Positions 1 to 11,787 of a DNA stretch of 64,000 bases are shown here, piece after piece. Where the stretch lies: the NCBI GenBank assembly GCA_038380435.1, contig JAWZYU010000020.1, positions 38,534,307-38,598,306 of the forward strand, in the 5' to 3' direction. This stretch comes from Ryuthela nishihirai (taxonomy: Eukaryota; Arthropoda; Arachnida; Araneae; Heptathelidae). Made by a program: the position numbers and the translations under genes. Every line of letters begins with the position of its first letter. Positions within the stretch are counted from its first letter, which is position 1. The notes under the pieces are model-generated. The model had not been told where the DNA came from. It ran no database searches and saw only the letters and a program-made list of their open reading frames with translations.

Positions 1-789
1 CTTTACACGGAGCGAATCTCAGAAATGTTTCCAAGCGACTTTCGCTGATGTATATATTTAAGAGACGGAAGAATTGCATAAACTCCCGTGAAGTCATTCT
101 CTTGCCATTTGCTAAAACAACGCTACATTCCAGCACCATAGTTCCTTGGCGTTGTCATGACATCCAACCATCTGTAACCTGGCTACGCCAGAAAGTCTCG
201 GATGAGTTGGGCGTTTAACTGGTACGGTGCCGCATAGCTGACCAGTTTCCTATGCGAGAAACCGTTCCCCAGCAATGCAGCATCTCACAAGAGGATGTAG
301 AGAGACGAAGAGCGGGCTCTTGTTATGTTCCTCTAACTGCCGCATCCAGTAGTTGATGGCGATAACTCCTTCTCCAGCAGCCGCAGCGTCCGTTACATCC
401 AATGATGCAGTCCGTAATTCTGGGTAGCAACGACTCCTCAGTGTGCAATATGAGACTATAGCGATCCCAGTGATGTTCTCCGGGTTCCTTGGATGGCGAA
501 CTAATGTAACTTGCTGTGGGTAATAACAAGTCACAAGGCCCACCGTTAGGAGAGTGGGAGATAATGGAAAGTTGTATACACGAAACATTGGTCTAAGCTA
601 ACGGTCAGCTTTCTGGTCTTTGGCCAACTGCTGTGTTGTAATTTGCAAAGTTGGTTCAGTGATAAAAGGCTCAAATCTAATACTTTTATGGTAAGAATTT
701 TGTTGGTTAATTTCCTGGGGGTTTAAGAAGCGACACACAGACGCAGAAGTTAGAACGTTTAAACTGATCGAATTTCGTTTCCCTGCCAA
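1..789 (-). pseudogene. Coding-like relic, product not recognised
   Basis: Three reading frames follow one another on the minus strand with almost no gap: 789-598 (63 codons), 588-250 (112 codons) and about 131-1 (open to the window edge). The base composition is visibly less AT-rich than the DNA to the right. The 112-codon segment contains a run of alanines (DVTDAAAAGEG), and the last segment reads like ordinary protein (TSREFMQFFRLLNIYISE). Adjacent frames of this kind fit a single coding region broken by frameshifts, or a transposon or viral relic. I do not recognise the family and assign no function. The true start and the continuation beyond base 1 cannot be seen. Confidence 0.3.
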
Positions 790-921
790 TTCGTGAAGGT
801 GTTTATCAACATCATCCTTGTTTTTTGGCAGGCTTATTATTTATCCCTTTGGATTTTTTCCAGATAAAATCTAATTTATCGCCCTCCTGATCTTGTTGGA
901 TTTTTACCGCTTTGGAAAGGG

Positions 922-1304
922 TTGGGTTGTTTTACCTCTGAGTGGCACTTTTTTGCACACCATGGGCTAAATGGCCAGGTCACATGGACCCCGAAGGCTC
1001 AGAGAAGGTTGGAGGAGGAGACCCACTGGAACAGCTGTTTGGAGACAGATGGTAGCCTTCCGTCAAGGTCATCCAGCGTGTTCTTTAACGTGCACCGGGT
1101 ATGGGTCTCCCGCACACGGGACCACAGCTTAACGTCCCATCCGACGGACGGCGGCCTTTCCAAGCTCATCGGTGTCCCCTACTGATCGTGGGCAGGGCGG
1201 GGAGTTTTGCGGAGATAAATCTAAATGCTGACCCAGCAGGGACTCGGACCTGGGAACTACAGATTACGAGCTTGACGCGCTACCGACTGAGTCACCCCCG
1301 CCCC
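922..1304 (-). mobile_element. SINE-A, full length
   Basis: A minus-strand copy of the tRNA-derived SINE. The tail end comes first (GGGTTGTTTTACCTCTGAG) and the tRNA head last (GAGTCACCCCCGCCCC). The flanks share TTTGGA followed by AAGGG or TAAGGG at about 911-921 and 1305-1316, an imperfect target-site duplication. The B box (GGACTCGGACC on this strand) has drifted slightly. Confidence 0.9.
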
Positions 1305-1451
1305 TTTGGATAAGGGAAAGAGCAGATAGTGTAGGAGAGCATAAGCCAGTTAAAGTTTTGTTGTCTTATCCATGAGAGATGCTTTTTTGAATACAATGAT
1401 TAAATTGTGAGGTCACAAGAAAAATAAAAACTCGTAGCAAGATATGACAAG

Positions 1452-1712
1452 TGAATCCACTGGACGGATATTAGGAGACAGAATCGAAGCCTAGTGAAAG
1501 TGTCATCCAGCGTGTTTTTAATATATACAGGATAAGGGTTCCCTGCACACGGAATAACCACCTACCGTCCCATTCAATGAATTTTGGCCTCTTCAAGCCC
1601 ATGGTATCCTTTCTCACCAAAAGCAGAGCTGAAGTTAGTGGAGAAAATCTCAATGCAGGCAAAGTGGGGATTTGAATCATAGCGCATCAGATGATGAGCC
1701 TGATTCATTCGC
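1452..1712 (-). mobile_element. SINE-A, old degenerate copy
   Basis: The order of SINE-A body blocks is preserved on the minus strand (ATCCAGCGTGTT, then CCTGCACACGG, CGTCCCATTC, CAAGCCCAT and GAGAAAATCTCAATGC), with many substitutions. The tail end is missing and the head is unrecognisable. The strong divergence marks an older insertion than its neighbour at 922-1304. Confidence 0.65.
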
Positions 1713-1818
1713 CGGTCTAAAGCTGAGAAGGAAAAAAATGTTTTTGACTCAAAATTCTACTTACAAATCGTTAGAGTATTACAATGGTACAATAGGGCCC
1801 TGCCTAATATACGTTGTC

Positions 1819-2320
1819 CTACCAAAATGTAGGAGAATTTTCATGTTATGTCAATGTGGAATCTAACTTCTAAAATATGCATTTGATGAAAAATATAACA
1901 CGAGATAAATCGAAGCTATTTAATTCTCGATTTTCAACAATATTCTTTCAATATTTAGATTTTTGGAAACTAGAATATTCACAACAGTAATGTGTCAGAA
2001 GAATTTACTTCAGAAATTAATTTAAACTTAATAAGTATTTTGTTTCGAAACTATTTAATAAATTAAATGCACAATTTGAAAGTTTGCGTAATGATTTTTT
2101 CAATATTAGACAATTGTGATAAATTTTGATAAAATAATGTATTTTTAAATATTCCAGCTTCCATGACTTTTTAAATACTAGCGAATATTGTTGGACAACG
2201 AAATTTAAAATAGAGTTAATTATGATCTTTAATTTATCTCCGTCACATTTTCCCATTAAATTGATATTTTAGAAGTTGATCCCGTTGATACAACAGGATA
2301 ATTCTCTAATAATTTGTCAG
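1819..2320. mobile_element. MITE, TA-type family (first of three related copies)
   Basis: This 502-bp AT-rich unit has imperfect terminal inverted repeats. The left end reads CTACCAAAATGTAGGAGAAT, and the reverse complement of the right end reads CTGACAAATTATTAGAGAAT. The interior matches the element at 39079-40024 block by block (CTAACTTCTAAAATATGCAT, CTCGATTTTC, AATTAATTTAAA, CACATTTTCCC). It has no coding capacity. Membership of Tc1/mariner is inferred only from the related copy at 7534-8232, which has a TA duplication. Confidence 0.55.
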
Positions 2321-4477
2321 GACAATATATAATCTAATAACATTAGAATCTCTATATGGACCTGATTCAATATATAACGTTCATATTTTATAACATATCT
2401 TCTTCCATGCTTTTTCTAACTCCATCGAATTGAGAGAATTATGCATTTTTTTCTTTAATTTATCAGCTAAAATACTTTTTGCTTTTAAGGCTATGTTACT
2501 GTTGAAATGAATTTTAATCTAATTTTAAAGAAGCTTAAAAATATTTATTATATTTTCAAATAGCGTTAAAATAGCTGAATAATTTATTATATTTTAAAAT
2601 AGCTACTAAATCTTAACCTGTCAGATATCCGCTTTCATTAAATATGACGCAGAAAAGAATACTAATGTGTCCTAAAAATCTAAAAGTCTGGCAGGATCAC
2701 GAAATTTCAGTCGTATAAGTCATTTTAGGACATGTTGAAAAATAGGTAAAATATATCCAAGCGAAGTTAGTCTTAGACAGAAATTTGGCATAAAGTGTAA
2801 ATTGTTTTAAATTCGCCTGAGACAAATAAAAGTACACTAGGAACAAGAGTAAATGGTGTAAATAGCCTTAGACACTTTCCAAAGGAAAAAAAAAAGTGTA
2901 AATGGTCTCAGAATAAAAAAAGGAGTAAAAGATTCAGATAAGTACAAATCCATACAAATATCACGATGAATAGATAGATCACACGTGTGAATAGACCGAA
3001 ATAAATAGAAAAGAGATTTGAGTTTAAATGATCCGAAACAAACCGCAAATTTAATAGTTACTAAGAAGGATGTAGAAGAAAAAATCATCCTTATCTCTTC
3101 CGCGATTTGAACTTCTGCTTGATGAACAATCTCATTCAGGCGGAGCAGACGCTCCGGAAGGAGGAAAACTCGTCTCCGATGTGGAAAAAAAAATTCGATC
3201 AATTTTTGAAGGCTCAGCACATCGATATAAAGATCATCTGTCTATTCTGTTACAGATAGAAGGAGAAAAATCATAGATTCAATGGCATCACTCTTCGTAC
3301 ATGGGCAGACAGACCTAATGGCAGTAGAGGCTTGAAAGCACCAAGTCACCAGTGGGAGAGTCAGAAAGCGAGAGAGGGCTTGCTCTTGAGCTTCTTTTGA
3401 AGCGAACCGATGCTGCTCTTCGTCAAGGCTTGACATTGATTCAGGATTAAATCTTAAATATTCAGCTCGAGAAATCACAAGCACAGCTGTGTCAATATAC
3501 GCAGTGTGTTTTCTTTACCATCATCGACTCCTGTCTCCAAACATCCTTACTCTCCTTGTTCTTTGCTCCGGGGTCTCTGGCTCACCGATGCCGGGGGATA
3601 GTGACGTCACATCTCATCGAGAGCGCCGATTCATTCATTCATCAGTCGGCGGCATGAGCTGCCTCTGAGTTCATACTTTATTTATCTTGAATTTCTATTT
3701 TGCTTTCGTATGGAGTGTCAAGCACGCATTCCTTGAAATAACTTGAATAACTGTTATCGAAAAATATTTGTTTAACCTCCAATGCCAGACTAAATGCTGG
3801 TAACGACAGAAGAAGAAAGATGGCGAAAGGAGGAAATAAAGTTCGCCGAAAAAATAAGCATTAACGAATAGTTTATTGATTACTTCAGCGTAAAGTTAAC
3901 GACCTTTTTTTTAGCTAAAAGTTAGCCCATTTTCATGATTTGCTTCAATATTAGTTTAGTAAAGAAGAATGTGTACAATTTTGTTTTCTGAATCAAGAGT
4001 TTTTTTTTGGCTACCTTTTCGCTTTAGGAGACCATTATTAATAAAGTCACGTATCATATTATAATTTAATCTTCTGTCTCAAAGCCTTTTACTATTCAAA
4101 AGCTATACAATACTGCAAGCTTTAAGGCTGCTATCATTTTTGATATGATCCTTAGAGCATTATTTAATCTGTTCGAGATCTTTTACTTGATAAAAAAACC
4201 ACTTCACTATTCTTATCTCGAAGGAAAAATATGATACAGGAACGAAAGCCGAAGCGAATTAAAGTTTCTTTTGCTATCGATTTAAATGCATATGAGCCGA
4301 GTAAGCTTATTAACATTCATTTTGAGTACATTCTTCAAAAGGTATTAGTATTTTTGTTCTTGTATCTGTCGTGAGTTGAATTTATAATTTGTTTCTTAAG
4401 ATTTGTACGTGATTGCCTTGGAAACTTTTTTACCCACTCTTGCACAAACATGTGCTTTATTAAAATTCGTTAAAAAG
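2321..4477. other. AT-rich DNA, no gene recognised
   Basis: This stretch is mostly low-complexity AT-rich sequence. Minus-strand frames at 3220-2837 (127 codons) and 3484-3242 (80 codons) lie in slightly richer DNA around 3050-3660 but match no family I know. A palindromic CRE-like octamer, TGACGTCA, lies at 3602-3609 in this richer block. It could mark a promoter, but nothing downstream supports that. Confidence 0.4.
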
Positions 4478-4650
4478 AATTGGGCTATTTCATCTCAGTG
4501 ATACCTTTGCGCACACAATGGACTAAATGGTCAGATCACAAGGAACCCAAGCGCTCAGACGTGGATGGAGGAAGAGCATTTACTGGACAGTTTCGGGAGG
4601 CAAATGGAAACTCTTCATCAACGTCATCCAGGATGCTCTTTAACTTGACA
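4478..4650 (-). mobile_element. SINE-A, degenerate 3' fragment
   Basis: Minus-strand tail and body blocks are recognisable: CACAATGGACTAAATGGTCAG, then ACAAGGAACCCAAGCGCTCAG and CATCCAGGATGCTCTTTAAC in altered form. The head half is absent. A younger plus-strand SINE-A inserted 20 bp further right. Confidence 0.6.
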
Positions 4651-4669
4651 CAGCATGTCTCTACTGCAT

Positions 4670-5065
4670 GGGGCGGGGATGGCTCAGTCGGTAGCGCGCC
4701 AGGCTCGTAATCTGTAGTTCCCAGGTTCGAGTCCCAGCTGGGTCAGCGTTGAGATTTATCTCCGCAAATATTCCCCGCCCTGCCCACGGTCAGTAGGGGA
4801 CACCGATGGGCTTGGAAAGGCCGACGTCCGTCGGATGGGACGTTAAGCCGTGGCCCCGTGTGCGGGAGAGCCATACCCTGTGCACGTTAAAAGAACACGC
4901 TGGATGGTCTTGACGGGAGGCTACCATCTGTCTCCCAACAGCTGTTCCGGTGGGTCCCCTCCCCCAACCTTCTCTGAGCCTTCGGGGTCCATGTGACCTG
5001 GCCATTTAGCCCATGGTATGCAAAAAAGCGCCGCTTAGAGGTAAAACAACCCAACACAACACAAT
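4670..5065 (+). mobile_element. SINE-A, full length with 10-bp TSD
   Basis: The copy starts GGGGCGGGGATGGCTCAG and has the A box TGGCTCAGTCGG, the B box GGTTCGAGTCC, the complete body and the tail AAAACAACCCAACAC. The duplication TCTACTGCAT lies at 4660-4669 and 5066-5075. The formal anticodon loop of the head is CTCGTAA, so the anticodon would be CGT, but the cloverleaf is imperfect and this is not a working tRNA. Confidence 0.93.
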
Positions 5066-5075
5066 TCTACTGCAT

Positions 5076-5710
5076 ATTGGATCACAATTTAATGTGCACA
5101 GACTACATCTCTAATGCCCATGAGATCACGTGCTGGTTTAATGTCCCATGTGCACAGAGTATGTCCTCTCCTGTATATGGGATCACAATTTAATGCCCCA
5201 TGTGCACAGAATATGTTTTTTCTGCACATGGGATTATAATTTAATGTCCCATGTGCACAGGGTAGGTATCTCCTAAACATGGGGCTATAGTTAATGTCCC
5301 ACGTGCACCGAGCATATCTCTCCTGTACATGGTATCATAATTTAATGTCGTATGTGCACCAAGTATGTCTTCTACACATGGTATCATAATTTAATGTCCC
5401 ATTTGCACCAAGTATGACCTCTCCTGCACATTGTATCGTCATTTAATGTCTCATGTGCAGAGAGTTTGTCTCTCGTGCACATGACTGTAGTTAATGTCCC
5501 ATGTGCACAGGGTATATCTTTTCTACACATAGGATTATAGTTTAATATCCCATGTGCACAGAGTAGGTCTCTCCTCGTACACATGGGATCATAATTTAAT
5601 ATCCCTTGTGCAGAGAGTATGTGTCTCTCCTGCATATGGAATAATAATTTATGTCCCATTTGCACCGAGTATGTGTCTACTGCACATGGGACCGTAGTTT
5701 AATGTCTCAT
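5076..5710. repeat. Minisatellite, about 12 units of 50-51 bp
   Basis: The landmark AATTTAATGTCCCATGTGCAC recurs near 5140, 5190, 5241, 5291, 5341, 5391, 5442, 5491, 5541, 5597, 5648 and 5699, with substitutions and short indels. Each unit carries CCCATGTGCAC on one side and TGCACATGGG on the other, so single strands can form a hairpin in every unit. The array starts right after the TSD of the SINE-A at 4670-5065. The minus strand stays open over several units (5665-5384) only because the repeat lacks stops. Confidence 0.9.
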
Positions 5711-6324
5711 AGGACGGACGGCATACCTTTGTGGGTTCAGCGTGAATCTTTTATCAATGAGGACAGAGCCGGGGTTAGCGAAGAGCGAAATCCTCGCCAG
5801 ACGCAGTTAAAATGCAAAGGAAAGCAAGGACGTTTGGTTTGCTTCCATCAGCTGACTGCTGGACAGATCTGATGAGAAAAAAAAAATTCTTTTGACTTTA
5901 TGTGTCATGTGACCTTTTTCTTCGAGGCAAAATCGGAATGCTTTATATGAGTCTCCTAAAAATCGGGAGGTATGGTCACTTTAGCTTTGACGTGCTGTTC
6001 GATGTTAGACGGTCCACCGTGACTAACTGAGAAGAGGGAATGACATTTTTCTCAGTACATTTTACAACACGTCAATTTGTGTGATATTGACCAGTGTGAT
6101 TTCTTATTATAGGTTCCTATATAGCTAGATTACCATGAGTTATTGAATCACGTGCATACAAGCACCCTTGAATCATGCATGCGTGCGTGTATGAAGATCT
6201 GCAAGAATTGGCCGTTAGAGTGCGCAAAAGAGGCAGGAAAATCTCCGTTTCCTTCCACTCTAGCTGAACTAGCTCTGATTTAATATTTTTTAAAACGATA
6301 CCTTCTTTTCATACGAGATTCAAT
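5711..6324. other. Intergenic DNA, nothing recognised
   Basis: No open frame, known repeat or structural signal stands out between the minisatellite and the split SINE-A. There is a short plus-strand frame at 5651-5872 with no family resemblance. Confidence 0.4.
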
Positions 6325-6369
6325 CTCTGACGATGGGGGCGGGGGTAGCTCAGTCGGTAGCGCGCCAGG

Positions 6370-6402
6370 CCAACACCACCTAGAGGAGAAGGCCGTACCA
6401 CT
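6370..6402 (+). repeat. Left terminal inverted repeat of the 6.37-kb element
   Basis: The 33-bp repeat matches the reverse complement of 12709-12741, with a single G/T difference after the first 25 bases. Similarity continues imperfectly inward, and both ends then carry the palindromic octamer TGACGTCA, here at 6409-6416. Confidence 0.92.
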
Positions 6403-7533
6403 GATTTGTGACGTCAGTATTACTAGACCGGACTACCGGCAGAATAGATTGAGAGATAGCTTATCCTTGTTAATAGAACTTCCCATTTAGATTTTGAATA
6501 TTCACTAATAAATCATTAAAATAATTTGTTTTCATATAATTAAAAAAAAAATCCCACTTTTTTCTAATTTTTTTTTAGAGATAACTTTTTTTTGCTTTGA
6601 TTAGTATTGATAAACCATTAATTACCGTTTCCGATTATACAGATAGCTTTAAATTATTATTTAGATAATAACACTCTTTAAATGTTCGGAAATTTCAAAA
6701 CTTTTAACGAATTTTGCAAACGATCGATTAATGTATTGAACAAGTACTAAATTTTCATTCTTAAAGGATTCTAGAAGTGCGAAATATATTTAGAAAAAAA
6801 AACTACTTGTTACAAAATACCACAGATATCTATTTTTTTTCACAAATATGTATGTATATATATATATGAGGTCTAAAACATTATTTAATGAAAATAGTAT
6901 GTTTCAATATTGCATATGTTAAGAAAAACAACCAACAAATTCCTCATTAAAAAAATACTTTTATTTACAATATGAGAAAACAAATATATATAGGATACAC
7001 ATTACAATGAAACAAATATTTCATTGTTTACTTTATTTTTAAGAAAATTGTGCAATTAAAACAGGAAAATTCACCAATCATATGGGAGAATTTTTAAGCA
7101 ATATGAAGGAACTTAATATTGTGCAATACTATTTAAATTGAAAAAGAAAATTTTATGATATTCCATAGATCCCAGTTGAACTCTTTTTTTTTTAAATAGT
7201 TTAATAATGAAAGCTGTTTTTAAAATGCATCACATTAATAAAAACTGTTTCTAGGACAAAAGTGACTTTTAAATAAAAAGAAAAGAAAAATTGCTTTCCC
7301 AAACTTTTTCACCCTAATGCATATTAAAACTAATTTCTTCACATAACATAGAAACTTTTATCCTTTTTGCTATCATAATAAACTTTAATAATAGAAAAAA
7401 AAATTCTGAAGAAATATGAAAGCAACATCTAAATACATGTGGTCAAAAGGTTTGAACAGATTCAAAATACAACAGAAATATAAAATACAATGAGTATTAT
7501 ACAATGTAAAGGTCACATTGAAATATCCATATA

Positions 7534-8232
7534 CACTCAGTAATTATGAAACCTAATTCCATGTTATGTCAATGGAAAGCTAATTTCAAACCTTTGTAAC
7601 TTTGAAAATGAGCTTTTATGAAAAAAAAATGAAATGAAGATCAATTAAAGATCTCAATCAAATTTATCTAAATCTATGTTCATTAAAAATCAAAGAATTA
7701 TGAAAACTGGGATATTTAATATGAACAATGGCTGTTTTAAAATATTGATCTGGGAAGTAGTTGAAATAAGTTAATCTCAAAACAGTATCCCATATTAAAT
7801 TTTATTAGCATAGCTTTAGCAGAAAATGTAACAATTATTTAAATTTTCACCAACTCTGCAGAATGCACATTATTGTTTAAGATGTTGATATATAATAAAA
7901 TACCCCTTCAAACAGCTGCTTACAACAGAGGTCTGACATGAGCCTGTAAGTTTATATGCCATAGTAGGTCTGTGAGGATGGCGGAAACCCGGCAAAGAAA
8001 CAACATGAACAACCATGCCTCACCTAGGGCTCGAACCCAGGTTAGTAACCAAGCGAAGCCTCTTTAAATACTAAATGAATATTATTGGAATATAGAAAAT
8101 TAAGATAGATTTTTAACTTATATATATTCAGTCATATTTTCCCATGAAATGTTTATTTTAGAAATTACAGAGCTTTGAAATCATCTTTCCATTGACATAA
8201 CATGGGATTGGGTGGTCATAATTAACAGAGTG
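7534..8232. mobile_element. MITE with TA duplication, interrupted by SINE-B
   Basis: The left end CACTCAGTAATTATGAAACC is inverted at the right end, whose reverse complement starts CACTCTGTTAATTATGACC. Both then share CATGTTATGTCAATGG. TA flanks each side (7532-7533 and 8233-8234). Internal blocks such as CAGTCATATTTTCCC resemble the MITEs at 1819-2320 and 39079-40024. It is non-coding and lies inside the 6.37-kb THAP element. Confidence 0.7.
7898..8065 (-). mobile_element. SINE-B, partial
   Basis: The minus-strand order is typical of SINE-B: ATACCCCTTCAAACAGCTGC, AGAGGTCTGACATGAGCCTG, then the B box complement GGGCTCGAACCCAGG. The A-box end has decayed. It is inserted in the MITE at 7534-8232 and forms the innermost of four nested insertions. 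Confidence 0.8.
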
Positions 8233-10329
8233 TATATGGGGTAGTTTCATGGCAGCAAACACAGACTTTTATAACACAGAATTGAAAATATTTATGATAA
8301 TACATTTGTACATACATGTAGTAAGAAAAGATTAACTTGTAAAATTTGCAGCTAATATAATTAGTAGAATTGTAGCATCATCAGCAACTCAGATTTAATG
8401 ACATTGCAAAACTTGAATTAAGTAAAAATAAAGTACTACAAGCAATATATATCAACTATTGAACATTTTACTAACATTGAATAGATAGAATTAGCATCTA
8501 AAAATTTCTTATATTTTTATAGAGGTCAAGCTGTTTCAAATGATTCAGTATACTCCAAATGTGCAAATTAAATTGAAGAATTAAAAAAATATCTAGATGT
8601 CATTTACATAAAGGTTGATGAAGGGGCAAAAATAAACTACACCAGTAGGTTCTTAATGGGATTCCTTCCCAAAGGCAAGTCAATAAAATAACTTTAAATT
8701 TGTATGGTGTCAAAAATATACAGAACAGAAAAAAATGTTTTGCTATTTCGTAAAGAGCATATACTTAACATGCCTGGAAACATATTAAATAAAAACATTA
8801 TTCTAATCTTGACCTTCTGCAGAGTTTTTTAAACCTTAAGTCATTAACTCTTATGCATATCTTAACTGCCATATCTGGTGAAGATACTTTCGAATGCTAA
8901 GAGCAACAGGGAATTTTCCCTTTATAAACAGATATTCTTACATTAAAATTTTAATATTACTTTAACTCACTATCAGTGTAAAACCAATTATTAACAAAGA
9001 ACTTGGAAGAAGAAAATGTGTATCAGAACCAGTACAAGGTTTCTAATAACATAGTCAATCATCTCCCTCCAAGCAGAAACTGACATCCCCCAATGATACA
9101 GAAAACCTTATTGATCTGTTGATCAGGCTAGTTCATAGGCATATCAAACACCCATTGACAATCACTATTAGAAATTTAAAAAATCCTACATTTGCAAGGC
9201 AGAAGAAGCCACAAGATATGCATATATATTAAAGAAAATCAAGGAATAAATTAACTTCCTAAATCTCCCATGGCTTTTACAAAAACCAAAGATTGACACT
9301 TAAGTTTTCTGCTTATAATGTTCTCAATTTAAAGTAATGAAGGAAAAATAATATTCAGAAAATTCTATTTGCAGTTTAATGAGTTTCAGTTGATCATTTT
9401 ATCCAGAAACTGGTGGTATATGTTCCAACAGAAAATTATAAATTTCATACCCCACTAAATGCATGTATAACATAAGCAATGAAATGGATTGGAAAGAAAA
9501 CCATATACTGTCACATACTGCATCCGTACTGAATAGCTGTCCAAACAAAAGCATCCACCCCAAGTATTTGATACATTGATAAAAAAATTTAAAGACAACC
9601 AAAAATATAATTTATCTTCAGGGGTCCAGCCATAAGAGTATAGTGGGAAGTGAAAATGTTGTGGAATTGGCAAAAGATCACTCAAAAGTAACACTAAACA
9701 CAATATTAAGAAAAAACCTACTGACAAGTGCAGGTAGAGATTCCCTTTGATCATAGATTTAGCCACAAAAGACATGAAATCAGTAAAATAAAATTGAAAT
9801 AAATCTAGTAGACCCTGTACAGTAGCAAAATATAGTTAAAGGAACTGAAAATAGCTATTGCAGCTTGCATGCAATAAAATTTCCACTAAAATATTGCAAA
9901 ATATTTGACAATAAAGTTAATCAGTTTTTGTGTCTAAAAAACAATGGTTGAAACAATAGCACACCATTCCAAAGGGGTTTCCACCAATGTATTTATAGGG
10001 CTATGATTATTTGATTCAAAAAAAAAAACAATACTCATGAAATATACTATAAAATATATGGTGCAGTGATTTTTATTCCTATTTCATAAACAATCAAAGG
10101 TTATTTCACCTAAAGTGTCATAATGATTAGTAACTATGCACTGTCATAAAAGGTAAACTTTCTGTTACTTCAAACTCTGACTGAGGTAGTGGTCAGCAAT
10201 GATTTCAGTTTTGGGCATAATATTTTTTTTAAAGTGTATTTGTGGATGCTTTAAAAGTAGTTGAACAGTACGCCCATTAACATACTGGTCATATAGCAAA
10301 CATTCCCTCTCCATCAGTATATGGATACT
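8233..10329. other. AT-rich interior of the THAP element, no exon found
   Basis: I looked on the minus strand for further coding blocks downstream of the second THAP exon and found none that resembles a P-type or other transposase. The minus-strand frames at 9775-9455 and 9602-9399 are low-complexity hydrophobic translations of AT-rich DNA. The region may be intron, 3' UTR or deletion-derived filler. Confidence 0.4.
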
Positions 10330-10419
10330 TTAGAGGTCAGCAAGCTTTCTCCCAGTTTTCATGTCAAACATGCTGGTTTCTCTTTCAACATCAGATGGTG
10401 CAAAGTGGAGTTCACACAC
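10330..10419 (-). pseudogene. THAP domain, second exon (C-x2-H half)
   Basis: Read on the minus strand from an AG acceptor at 10421-10420, the frame gives VCELHFAPSDVERE and then TSMFDMKTGRKLADL before a stop at about 10330. The VC-x2-HF core with a following acidic and basic stretch is the second half of the C2CH THAP zinc finger, a sequence-specific DNA-binding module of P transposases and THAP proteins. With the first exon it supplies the expected spacing of roughly 41 residues between Cys pair and C-x2-H. The splice phase of exon one (one extra base) does not match this frame as it stands, so at least one small indel is implied. The downstream AVP-type motif of typical THAP domains is missing. 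Confidence 0.7.
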
Positions 10420-10455
10420 CTATGTATGCAAAAGAAATATTGAGAATATGTACAA

Positions 10456-10597
10456 AAAAACCTCTGATGAATGATAAACATTAAAACAAAAATCCAAATA
10501 CCAGGAATACTGTTCACCATACACCTAAAAACCTCTGATGAATGATAAACATTAAAACAAAAATCCAAATACCAGGAATACTGTTCACCATACACTA
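10456..10597. repeat. 71-bp tandem duplication
   Basis: Two almost identical copies of 71 bp, each starting near AACCTCTGATGAATGATAAA and ending GTTCACCATACAC, lie immediately upstream (in minus-strand sense) of the second THAP exon, inside the presumed intron. Confidence 0.9.
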
Positions 10598-11111
10598 AAA
10601 AATTTTATTCAGAACTGAAGACTTTTTACCTTCGAAAGTAAAAACTATAATTGTATTCAAAACAATTCTATAATCAGTGTATTTTCTAAGATTTCAATAA
10701 AAATCCATGGTTAAAAGAATGAATTCTCCCAAGGAATGCACCTATTCTACCAGTAAGCTGGTTTTTCTCAATATTTATAGCACTTCTTTTATCATATATA
10801 GTTCACCTTGAAAGCTAATGCTAACCATCTAATAGCATTCCACTGCTAGTACTAACCATAAAGTGCTTTTGGTAATGCCACTATAAGGTGATAATGTAAA
10901 ATAAAATGCGAAAAATCATACTGAGCTGAAAATCATTTAAAACAACACTCTTATGAATGAACGTTTAAAGGTTTGAAATATTCCTGTCCAGGAATTGAGC
11001 CTGAAAACAACTCCAGTAATAAGTTTATTGTTTCAGACAATTTCCTCTTACTGTAATTTTCAGTTTATTAGGCATAAATTTGTTTATATAGACAGCACCT
11101 GGTATTATACT

Positions 11112-11190
11112 AATGCTGAAAGGTATTAGGAATTGATTGGTCAGGAAGTTTACTGTTGTCGACAGTTTCTACAATAAACTTTTACCATTA
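11112..11190. repeat. Dispersed direct repeat inside THAP element, copy 1
   Basis: About 79 bp starting AATGCTGAAAGGTATTAGG and ending CTTTTACCATTAC is repeated in the same orientation at 11707-11787 with few differences. It lies in the presumed intron between the two THAP exons. It may be the remnant of a segmental duplication or a small repeated insertion. Confidence 0.8.
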
Positions 11191-11706
11191 CATATCAGTA
11201 AAATCAAAATACCTCAAATTTTTGTGATAATTTTTGGATTTCTTCATTTGTAAAATCCAAACCAGTGGTCAGTACAGAGGATAAACTTTGACATTAACTC
11301 GAAAACAATATTGTATGCATTTGTGGTGTTTAACATATTTATATTCACATAATAGGTGAAATGACAGATATCCCCTCAAATATTCTCTAATATGATTATA
11401 GAATACATTTGTAACAAAATTAAAACAAAACCTGCAATCACATGCAGTAAAGATATGACAGTAGACTGTTATACCTTTATTATAATATACCTGACTTATC
11501 TCATTTTACAATGAGAGTGATTGGAAATATATGCACTTTTAATTACTCCTTTGAAAGTAAAAAAATTCTTTAACTTTACTATTAAATCCTTTTCAAAATA
11601 TCCTTTCATTTATTAATCCATATGTACACTAGATGTAGCCCACCCATTCTTTAATATCCACTATAACTTGACCTGATTTCAGAGATATAATTATGCAGAT
11701 TAATTT

Positions 11707-11787
11707 AATGCTGAAAGTTATTAGGAATTGATTGGTCAGGAAGTTTACTGTTGTCCACAGTTTCTACAATGAACTTTTACCATTACC
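11707..11787. repeat. Dispersed direct repeat inside THAP element, copy 2
   Basis: The same block as 11112-11190 (GGAATTGATTGGTCAGGAAG, then TTTACTGTTG and TTTCTACAAT). The two copies are about 0.6 kb apart and differ at a handful of positions. Confidence 0.8.
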
